Origin: Lachnospiraceae bacterium
GTDB lineage: Bacteria > Bacillota_A > Clostridia > Lachnospirales > Lachnospiraceae
Assembly: GCA_017416055.1 (NCBI GenBank)
Contig: JAFQDI010000151.1
Coordinates: 1-5,880, forward strand
Length of the DNA: 5,880 nt
Reading direction: 5' to 3'
Shown here: positions 1 through 5,282 of the stretch, piece after piece
Position numbering within the stretch: the first letter of the stretch is position 1
Layout of the letters: each line of letters starts with the position of its first letter
Program-made: the position numbers and the translations under genes
The notes under the pieces: generated by a model
Database searches by the model: none
Told to the model about the DNA's origin: nothing
What the model saw: only the letters and a program-made list of their open reading frames with translations

Positions 1-741
1 TGCAGCATTGATCTTTCCGTATCTTCCACTTTGATCAACCATCAGATAGGTATCACGATATATCGATGACATATTGATCTCACCGGTGTCCTTATTCACC
101 GTAACCAACACAATAACATCGCTCTGACCCTGAGAATAATCGCTCTGGTCACGCTGGTCCAACCCAAGAATCGCAAACGTATAATATCCCTGCATCGTCT
201 CTAAAACACCCTGATCCAGATCATTCACCTCTGCGTCTTTTCCGGGCCGGAAACTGGGATTGTTCTCATGTCCTCCAACAACAGGCGGAGGTGTCATCTT
301 ATTAAAGAGACTCATCACATACAATCCGACGCACACCACACCAAGTGCAAGGATTTCCAGAATTGCCAACACGATCATCATTCCGCGGCGTCTCTTCTTC
401 TTTGCGGATGCCGCTTTTTTTCCGGCTTTTTTCGTTCCATTCTTTCCGGTGGTTTTCGATACGCCTGTTTTCGTTTTCGTACTCTCGGTTTTTCCGGTGG
501 TTTTTCCGGTGGCTTTTCCACCGTTCTTTGCACTGCTATCTGTATGCTTTTTGGTGCTGTTCTTTGCTGTACCTTTCGCCGTTCCTTTCGAAACCGTTTT
601 CTTCCCGGAAGAAGATTTCTTTTTACGTGGTCTGTCGTCTACATCGTCGAAGCTGTCATCAAATTCATCAGCCCGTTCATCCCAATCCAGATCATCATTC
701 CACTGATAATCATCCTCATCCTCTAAATATTTCTTACTCAT
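1..741 (-). CDS. LCP (LytR-CpsA-Psr) family protein, N-terminal part, cut by window edge
   Basis: An open frame of 247 codons runs from an ATG at 741 to the left edge with no stop. LCP enzymes move lipid-linked glycans such as wall teichoic acid or capsule onto peptidoglycan at the outer membrane face. Residues 1-37 are strongly acidic, 39-119 are Lys/Gly/Thr/Ala-rich low complexity, 121-145 form one membrane helix after the stop-transfer run KKKRRR, and the LCP domain starts near residue 187. Its hallmarks are FAILGLDQRD (D195, R197), QSDVIVLVTVN (D208), SIYRDTYL (R229, D230) and GKINAA (K243). The catalytic C-terminal part lies outside. The start follows AAAGGAG with 5-base spacing, 16 bases after the sugar-phosphate transferase stop, so the two are probably cotranscribed. 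The cytoplasmic tail is much longer than usual for LCP proteins. The family call is firm; the glycan substrate is unknown. Confidence 0.93.
   Translation of the reverse strand, partial: MSKKYLEDEDDYQWNDDLDWDERADEFDDSFDDVDDRPRKKKSSSGKKTVSKGTAKGTAKNSTKKHTDSSAKNGGKATGKTTGKTESTKTKTGVSKTTGKNGTKKAGKKAASAKKKRRRGMMIVLAILEILALGVVCVGLYVMSLFNKMTPPPVVGGHENNPSFRPGKDAEVNDLDQGVLETMQGYYTFAILGLDQRDQSDYSQGQSDVIVLVTVNKDTGEINMSSIYRDTYLMVDQSGRYGKINAA
385..627 (-). repeat. Lysine-every-fourth-residue low-complexity linker in the LCP protein
   Basis: This stretch encodes residues 39-119 of the LCP protein. Lysine falls at residues 48, 52, 56, 60, 64, 72, 76, 80, 84, 96, 100, 104 and 108, giving degenerate tetrapeptides of the form K-x-x-(A/G/T/S), such as KGTA, KATG, KTTG. 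There are 29 Lys/Arg and only 2 acidic residues. The codons give a loose 12-base periodicity. The segment lies on the cytoplasmic side of the single membrane helix. Confidence 0.85.
487..522 (-). repeat. 12-bp tandem repeat, two exact copies plus one diverged
   Basis: On the plus strand GGTTTTTCCGGT occurs at 487-498 and again at 499-510, followed by GGCTTTTCCACC at 511-522, which matches at 8 of 12 positions. A related unit lies near 444-460. In the minus-strand gene these encode TGK-type units. Because 12 bases are four codons, gain or loss of a copy by slippage would keep the reading frame. Confidence 0.8.
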
Positions 742-746
742 GTTAA

Positions 747-753
747 CTCCTTT
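747..753 (-). promoter_or_regulatory. Ribosome binding site of the LCP gene
   Basis: AAAGGAG on the minus strand lies 5 bases before the ATG at 741, inside the 16-base gap after the preceding gene. It is a strong match to the anti-Shine-Dalgarno sequence and fixes the LCP start. Confidence 0.85.
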
Positions 754-757
754 GCAG

Positions 758-2158
758 TCAATATGCATTCTTATTGACAAATCCTCTGACAAACGTCAAA
801 AGAATGATTTTGAAATCCAGACCCAGGGTCCAATTCTCAATATAATAGAGATCACATTCAATACGCTTACTGATCGAAGTATCTCCGCGATAACCATTTA
901 CCTGAGCCCATCCGGTAATTCCGGGACGAACCTGGTGCTTTACCATGTACCGAGGAATCTCCTCTTTAAATTTCTCCACATATTGCGGACGCTCCGGACG
1001 CGGTCCCACCAAGCTCATATTTCCCTTTAATACATTCCACATCTGCGGCAATTCATCAATACTCGTCTTGCGGATGAATCTACCAAACCGAGTAACTCTC
1101 GGATCCCCCTTTTTCGTCCACCCCTTCGCCTCATCTTCCTCCGTCTGCATTGCCATAGAGCGGAATTTATACATCATGAACGGACGATTGTGCAGGCCGA
1201 TCCGCTCCTGCTTAAACAGGATCGGGCCGGGTGAAGACAGTTTTACACCGATTGCTGTGATCAACATAATCGGGCTGAACAAAAGCAAGGCTACTGCAGC
1301 TCCAATGATATCTACCGCACGCTTTGTCGCCATATTAAACGAATCACTCAGCGGCACATAACGGATATGGATAACCGGAAGTCCCAGCAAATCCTCTGTG
1401 TATGGTGTCGTCGGGATGATTTTTGAGTAGTCCGGAATAAACTTGGTATGCACACCGGATTTCTCACACAAAACTACGATTTGCTCCAGCTTGTCATATT
1501 CCTGCAATCCCAATGTGATCGCAATCTCATCCAGATGACTGATCTTCAGGATTTCATCCAGATGGTATGTCGGCCCGAGAACACGCACACCCTTATAATC
1601 GGTTCCCCACTCGGCATGGTCATCCAATATTCCCCGAATGTTATATCCCCATACCGGGTTTTCCTGTACGCGATCAATGTACGCCTGCGCTGCACGACTA
1701 TATCCAATCAGCAAAATGCTTTTCTGATTATGTCCGTTCTTGCGAATCCTTCTCAGGAAATAGCGAAGACATAACCGGAATGCATAATCCAGCACCAGAT
1801 TCAGTGCAAAAAACAGAAGCACCATACGGCGTGAAAAATGCATCAGGTCTTCTTTTCCCAAATACAGATACGCCATGAACACAAGTAACGCCGTACCTGT
1901 GGACCACACAAGGTTCGCAAATTCGCGCCGCCTTCCCTGAACGCGTTTCGGCGTATACAGCTTGTTCATCCAATAAAGGATCAGCATGCCGGGCACTACA
2001 ACAATCAAATGCCAGAAATAAAATGCCGCGTCATACGCCTGCGGGCGATTTTGCATTTCAAAAATAAACACGTAAGATAACGTATAGGATAAAATAATGA
2101 TCAGTCCATCAATCACTACATGAAGCTGATTTAACCTTTTTTGATTATCTTCTATCAT
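758..2158 (-). CDS. Polyprenyl-phosphate sugar-1-phosphate transferase (WcaJ/WbaP-like)
   Basis: This 466-residue membrane enzyme would transfer a sugar-1-phosphate from a nucleotide sugar to undecaprenyl phosphate, the first step of capsule, exopolysaccharide or other wall-glycan synthesis. Four N-terminal membrane helices lie near residues 12-33, 46-64, 84-100 and 111-130. A nucleotide-binding-like domain follows (SILLIGYSRAAQAYI, 147-161; GILDD, 176-180). A hydrophobic segment at 281-306 leads into the catalytic domain, with FKQERIGLHNRPFMMYKFRS at 315-334, the catalytic Asp-Glu pair D368/E369 in SIDELPQ, LVGPRPERP at 383-391, RPGITGWAQVNGYRG at 411-425 and the typical NKNAY end. The start at 2158 is chosen over GTG/ATG options up to 2230 because GGGAG lies 7 bases upstream, the protein then opens directly into its first helix, and overlap with the glycosyltransferase is avoided. 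Length fits the long polytopic family. Which sugar it transfers cannot be told from the sequence. Confidence 0.95.
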   Translation of the reverse strand: MIEDNQKRLNQLHVVIDGLIIILSYTLSYVFIFEMQNRPQAYDAAFYFWHLIVVVPGMLILYWMNKLYTPKRVQGRRREFANLVWSTGTALLVFMAYLYLGKEDLMHFSRRMVLLFFALNLVLDYAFRLCLRYFLRRIRKNGHNQKSILLIGYSRAAQAYIDRVQENPVWGYNIRGILDDHAEWGTDYKGVRVLGPTYHLDEILKISHLDEIAITLGLQEYDKLEQIVVLCEKSGVHTKFIPDYSKIIPTTPYTEDLLGLPVIHIRYVPLSDSFNMATKRAVDIIGAAVALLLFSPIMLITAIGVKLSSPGPILFKQERIGLHNRPFMMYKFRSMAMQTEEDEAKGWTKKGDPRVTRFGRFIRKTSIDELPQMWNVLKGNMSLVGPRPERPQYVEKFKEEIPRYMVKHQVRPGITGWAQVNGYRGDTSISKRIECDLYYIENWTLGLDFKIILLTFVRGFVNKNAY

Positions 2159-2165
2159 CTTTCGA

Positions 2166-2170
2166 CTCCC
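2166..2170 (-). promoter_or_regulatory. Ribosome binding site deciding the sugar-phosphate transferase start
   Basis: GGGAG on the minus strand sits 7 bases before the ATG at 2158, in the 16-base gap after the glycosyltransferase stop. It supports this start over the frame's 24-codon upstream extension, which would begin inside the glycosyltransferase gene. Confidence 0.8.
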
Positions 2171-2174
2171 AATT

Positions 2175-3176
2175 TTACCGCATTCGTTCCGCCAACCGTT
2201 TTTTCTCGCTTCGGCGGCGCAGAAATTCAATCACATACATCACGGTGTTGATGATCAAAAGTACTTCAATATATATGTGATTCGGTAGATATTTCCAGCG
2301 AAACGGAACCTTCCTGCACCGTCCGGCCGTTCGCACTCCTTCCATAATTCCTTCGCGATATTCCTTTCCAAAGCCAAGCCGGCAGAAAAACCGAAGCTTG
2401 ACCAACCAGCCCACCAACAGCGGAAGAAAATTCAACGCAAAGAAGAACAATGGCATATTTTTGTAGTTCAGGTAGATACTGTTTCTCGCGGACAGCTTCA
2501 CTTTAAACGCATTGTAACGGGAACCGCTGGTTCCGCTGCCCACGTGATATACCTTCGCCTCCGGCTCATACCAATTGATATATCCATGAATGAGGGCACG
2601 ATATCCCACATCAATATCCTCGAGATAAGCAAAATGCGTCTCATCAAAATAACCAATCTTTTCAAATACCGCTCTCCGGTAAATCGCCGCGCCGGCGCAG
2701 GCAGAAAACACTCTTCCGCTCTTCGAAAAGTGATCGACCGGCTGACCTACGCCTCGCTGAAATGCCCAGCCAAGCAGGCAATAGGAATCCCCCGCATCGT
2801 CCAACAGATCACGCTGATGCGCCTGGATCATCTTCGGGCTAACAGAAAACCTTCGCTCATCCGCATCCATCGCACTAATCAAACGCTCTACATAATCAGG
2901 GAAAGGGATCGTATCATTATTCAACAAAATCACATAATCACAATTTGATCTGCGGATACCCTCATTCACCGCACGGCTAAAGCCATAATTCCGGTCCAGT
3001 TTCAGCACCTGTACTCCCGGAAACCACCGTTCCAGTCCATCCACACTTCCGTCAACGGAAGCATTGTCCACAACCAGCACTTCAAACGCATCACTCGTCT
3101 GCTTTGCCAGTGCTGTCAGACAATCCTGCATAAATGCTTTTCCATTATAATTCGGAATCACTACCGTTGCCTTCAC
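2175..3176 (-). CDS. Family 2 glycosyltransferase, rhamnosyltransferase-like
   Basis: A 333-residue GT-A fold enzyme that would add a sugar from a nucleotide donor to a lipid-linked glycan at the inner membrane face. Motifs in order: VVIPNYNG (5-12), VVDNAS (35-40), NYGFSRAVNEGI (63-74), the metal/donor-binding NND (86-88), ACAGAAIYRR (159-168), and FAYLEDIDVGYR (182-193) with the catalytic-base Asp-Glu region, then YHVGSGTSG (210-218). Hydrophobic stretches at about 242-260 and 302-318 and a basic tail suggest membrane association. The start is GTG (AGAGGT 7 bases upstream); it is accepted because the first beta strand begins at residue 3 and no in-frame ATG lies earlier. It is the first gene after a strong promoter and precedes the sugar-phosphate transferase by 16 bases. 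Many relatives with these motifs are rhamnosyltransferases, but donor and acceptor are not determined. Confidence 0.93.
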   Translation of the reverse strand: MKATVVIPNYNGKAFMQDCLTALAKQTSDAFEVLVVDNASVDGSVDGLERWFPGVQVLKLDRNYGFSRAVNEGIRRSNCDYVILLNNDTIPFPDYVERLISAMDADERRFSVSPKMIQAHQRDLLDDAGDSYCLLGWAFQRGVGQPVDHFSKSGRVFSACAGAAIYRRAVFEKIGYFDETHFAYLEDIDVGYRALIHGYINWYEPEAKVYHVGSGTSGSRYNAFKVKLSARNSIYLNYKNMPLFFFALNFLPLLVGWLVKLRFFCRLGFGKEYREGIMEGVRTAGRCRKVPFRWKYLPNHIYIEVLLIINTVMYVIEFLRRRSEKKRLAERMR

Positions 3177-3183
3177 AAAATCT

Positions 3184-3189
3184 ACCTCT
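3184..3189 (-). promoter_or_regulatory. Ribosome binding site for the GTG-started glycosyltransferase
   Basis: AGAGGT on the minus strand is 7 bases from the GTG at 3176. The nearby upstream ATG is followed at once by TAA, so it cannot be the start. This site is why the GTG is chosen. Confidence 0.7.
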
Positions 3190-3200
3190 TACATTTCCGT

Positions 3201-3229
3201 ATTCTATCCTAAAAAAGCTTTATCGTCAA
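3201..3229 (-). promoter_or_regulatory. Sigma-A-type promoter of the glycosyltransferase/sugar-phosphate transferase/LCP operon
   Basis: On the minus strand TTGACG (3229-3224) and TAGAAT (3206-3201) are separated by exactly 17 bases. Each box matches its consensus at 5 of 6 positions, and AT-rich DNA lies upstream. Transcription would start near 3194, giving a leader of about 18 bases that is little more than the ribosome binding site. This makes the three polysaccharide genes a transcription unit of their own, although readthrough from upstream is possible because no convincing terminator intervenes. Confidence 0.82.
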
Positions 3230-3234
3230 CTTTT

Positions 3235-3281
3235 GTGCGCAAATGTAACACTTATTTTAAATTTTCTTCACAATTTCGCAC
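3235..3281 (-). repeat. Imperfect inverted repeat upstream of the polysaccharide promoter
   Basis: On the minus strand GTGCGAAAT (3281-3273) can pair with ATTTGCGCAC (3244-3235), leaving one bulged base and a 28-base AT-rich interval. The left arm touches the stop codon of the protease gene and the right arm ends 5 bases before the -35 box. No U-run follows, so it is not a standard terminator. It could be an operator, or chance. Confidence 0.4.
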
Positions 3282-3943
3282 TAGATTCCCACAATCCAAG
3301 CTGCCATATCCAGCATCCATATCCAAATCGTGTTTTTGATCTCGCTGATGGGAAGCAACGTGATCCGTGTAAAATTCTCTATTAGAATGATTGCCATCAG
3401 CGCATACATTCCATACCGTTCGTAACGCATATACCCGAAATAATATTTTTCCGGAAGAACAAGCCCCAAAATTCGAGACCCATCCAACGGCGGGATCGGA
3501 ATCAAATTAAAAACACCCAAACCAAGATTCACGGATGTAAAGGTCAGAACAAAACTCTGTATCAAGTCAACAAACACGCCCGTGCCAAAAAAGAATCCCT
3601 TTTCAAACAAACGCGCATAGATCATACAGCCCAAAAAAGCAAGCAAAAAATTCATCACCGGTCCGGCGAGTGCTGTCAGTGCCATGCCCACTTTGCTGTT
3701 GCGATAAGCCCGGGGATCCACCTGCACCGGTTTCGCCCATCCGAATCCAAACAGTGCCAAACAAACCACTCCCCTCCAGTCCAGATGACGCAGCGGATTT
3801 AGCGAAAGTCTGCCCTGCCTCTTTGGTGTTTCGTCTCCCATCCACACAGATACCTGCCCATGAGCAACCTCATGAAGCACAATGGCAAGTATGACCGCAG
3901 GCAGCGTATATAGCAACTGCAAAAATTCTTCTCTGTATGACAT
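3281..3943 (-). CDS. M50-family site-2 protease, small form without PDZ domain
   Basis: A 220-residue intramembrane zinc metalloprotease. The zinc-binding HExxH is H24-E25-V26-A27-H28 in a hydrophobic helix near the N-terminus. The third ligand is D154 in NLIPIPPLDG (146-155), the classic site-2 protease NPDG-type motif. A conserved AGPVMN lies at 93-98. Further hydrophobic helices are near 86-112, 122-147, 172-190 and 200-218. No PDZ domain is present, and the length fits the minimal YwhC-like group of Bacillota. Site-2 proteases release regulators or clear peptides by cutting transmembrane helices; the substrate here is unknown. The ATG follows the SEDS stop after a single base (TGA-G-ATG), and AAGGA 5 bases upstream lies mostly inside the SEDS gene, so translation is probably coupled. 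The catalytic residues are intact. Confidence 0.94.
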   Translation of the reverse strand: MSYREEFLQLLYTLPAVILAIVLHEVAHGQVSVWMGDETPKRQGRLSLNPLRHLDWRGVVCLALFGFGWAKPVQVDPRAYRNSKVGMALTALAGPVMNFLLAFLGCMIYARLFEKGFFFGTGVFVDLIQSFVLTFTSVNLGLGVFNLIPIPPLDGSRILGLVLPEKYYFGYMRYERYGMYALMAIILIENFTRITLLPISEIKNTIWIWMLDMAAWIVGI

Positions 3944-3944
3944 C

Positions 3945-5204
3945 TCAATCCTTCTCCGAATTCAACTTGTGTTTCTGGCTGTGCTCCTGTTCCTTCTGCT
4001 TTCGCTCATCCTGCTTCATCGCGACACCGGTACGCCAAACACTAAATGCCAGTCCCAGTTCAAAATAAAGAAATACCGCAGATGTTCCACCGGATGAAAA
4101 AAACGGCATGCTGACTCCGGTATTCGGAATCAGATTCAGCGTAACCGCAATATTGAGCAGCACCTGCAACGACAAATGTACCATCACACCGGCCACCAAA
4201 AGGCGACCGAATTTATCCTGCGCACGCACCGCAACCGCAAATAGCTGGTAAATCAGATAGCCAAACAGCAGCAAAATCACGCCTGCGCCCAACACGCCCA
4301 ATTCTTCCATCACAATTGCAAAAATCATGTCATTCTGTGCCTCGGGAATACTACCCATTTTTTGAATGCTGTTCCCAAGTCCCACGCCGGTCAGCCCGCC
4401 TCTGCCGACTGCATATAAACTCTGCACAATCTGGTAACTGATGGAACTCATATACTCCGGATTAAACGGGTCTAACCACGCTACAATTCGTTTTACACGG
4501 AACGGCAGTTCAGCCAATTCTGACCCTGTGGGCATGTCCGACCAGATTCCCCACACAATATACGTGATGACACCAACCCCCAGCAATCCAAAAAGCACAA
4601 ACAGCCACGTTTTGCGCGAGGAGATATAACTGACCAAAACCGTCATTCCCAAAATGATGATCGCTGTTGAAAGATTCTGAGAAATCTCATAAATCAAAAG
4701 TGCGACAATACCGCCCAAAATCCACACCGGAATCACTCCCGCCGTGTAATTCATCATCTTGCTGAATCTGCAGGGAAACCATGCAAAGAACACAACCAGT
4801 GCAAGCTTCACTGCATCGGCAACCTGAAAGCTCATCGGACCGATCGCCAGCCAGCGGGTTGCCTCGTCACGGGTGATTCCATGAACAACAAAGCTCTCCG
4901 GTAACTTCAGCATAAAAATAATCGCAATCGCAAACAGATACGCGAGCGGTGCGAGCGGTGCCCATACACGATAGTCCACTCTTGCAACAACAAGCATCAA
5001 CACAATCCCGACCGCAGACCACCCCAGCTGCTTCTTTACCAGATAATACATATCATAATTATATAGCTTCGATGTCGCACAGATATATCCACTGGCAGAC
5101 AAAATCATCACCAACCCGAACACCGTCAACATGACGATAGCCAACAACATCTGCAAATCTACCCGTGCCACTCCGCGAGTGTTCAAACGAAAAGTATTGC
5201 GCAT
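3945..5204 (-). CDS. SEDS-family peptidoglycan polymerase (FtsW/RodA/SpoVE type)
   Basis: This 419-residue polytopic membrane protein belongs to the SEDS glycosyltransferases, which polymerise lipid II together with a class B penicillin-binding protein. About ten membrane helices are visible. Key motifs: TRWLAIGPMSFQ (116-127), FRVKRIVAWLDPF (235-247), YQIVQSLYAVGRGGLTGVGL (257-276), then GSIPEAQNDMIFAIVMEELG (284-303), where D292 matches the essential Asp of RodA/FtsW, and NTGVSMPFFSSGGTS (361-375). Two usual signatures are altered: FQPSE is FQVAD (126-130) and PDLGTA is QNLSTA (176-181). The tail at 397-419 is highly charged. The start follows GGGGGAG with 7-base spacing. No partner penicillin-binding protein is in the window, so whether it acts in division, elongation or sporulation cannot be decided. 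It is the first gene of a probable pair with the site-2 protease. Confidence 0.94.
   Translation of the reverse strand: MRNTFRLNTRGVARVDLQMLLAIVMLTVFGLVMILSASGYICATSKLYNYDMYYLVKKQLGWSAVGIVLMLVVARVDYRVWAPLAPLAYLFAIAIIFMLKLPESFVVHGITRDEATRWLAIGPMSFQVADAVKLALVVFFAWFPCRFSKMMNYTAGVIPVWILGGIVALLIYEISQNLSTAIIILGMTVLVSYISSRKTWLFVLFGLLGVGVITYIVWGIWSDMPTGSELAELPFRVKRIVAWLDPFNPEYMSSISYQIVQSLYAVGRGGLTGVGLGNSIQKMGSIPEAQNDMIFAIVMEELGVLGAGVILLLFGYLIYQLFAVAVRAQDKFGRLLVAGVMVHLSLQVLLNIAVTLNLIPNTGVSMPFFSSGGTSAVFLYFELGLAFSVWRTGVAMKQDERKQKEQEHSQKHKLNSEKD
3949..3953 (-). promoter_or_regulatory. Ribosome binding site of the protease, inside the SEDS gene end
   Basis: AAGGA on the minus strand lies 5 bases before the ATG at 3943 and inside the last codons of the upstream gene. 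Together with the TGA-G-ATG junction this suggests translational coupling. Confidence 0.75.
4942..4961 (-). repeat. 9-bp tandem duplication within the SEDS gene
   Basis: Period-9 repeat of GCGAGCGGT on the plus strand, just over two exact copies. It encodes APLAPLA at residues 82-88 of the SEDS protein, within a membrane helix. The reading frame is preserved. It is probably only a local slippage product. Confidence 0.7.
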
Positions 5205-5211
5205 GACACCA

Positions 5212-5218
5212 CTCCCCC
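5212..5218 (-). promoter_or_regulatory. Ribosome binding site of the SEDS gene
   Basis: GGGGGAG on the minus strand lies 7 bases before the ATG at 5204. The strong match and standard spacing fix the SEDS start. Confidence 0.82.
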
Positions 5219-5233
5219 AATATAATGATTCAT

Positions 5234-5262
5234 CTTATAGCATACCATACAATTCCTGTTTC
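5234..5262 (-). promoter_or_regulatory. Probable extended -10 promoter of the SEDS/protease pair
   Basis: On the minus strand TGCTATAAG (5242-5234) gives a -10 box TATAAG, 5 of 6 to consensus, preceded by the TGn extension. At 17 bases upstream GAAACA (5262-5257) matches only half of the -35 consensus, which extended -10 promoters tolerate. Transcription would start near 5227, leaving a leader of about 22 bases that holds the ribosome binding site. It is weaker evidence than for the promoter at 3201-3229. Confidence 0.55.
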
Positions 5263-5282
5263 GTCCATCGGAAGATTGCCGA

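Noticed and set aside
260..746. Three overlapping plus-strand frames encoding Phe/Ser-rich proteins
   Set aside because: They are the complement of the lysine-rich LCP linker (AAA read as TTT) and have no supporting ribosome binding site or recognisable domain.
1728..1973. Minus-strand 81-codon frame inside the sugar-phosphate transferase
   Set aside because: It lies out of frame within a well-supported gene and has no recognisable features.
2159..2230. 24-codon N-terminal extension of the sugar-phosphate transferase
   Set aside because: It would overlap the glycosyltransferase gene, has no good ribosome binding site, and is hydrophilic sequence not expected before the first helix. The start at 2158 has GGGAG at 7-base spacing.
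2544..2948. Plus-strand frame of 134 codons opposite the glycosyltransferase
   Set aside because: The opposite strand encodes all glycosyltransferase motifs in order; this frame shows no domain and is a shadow.
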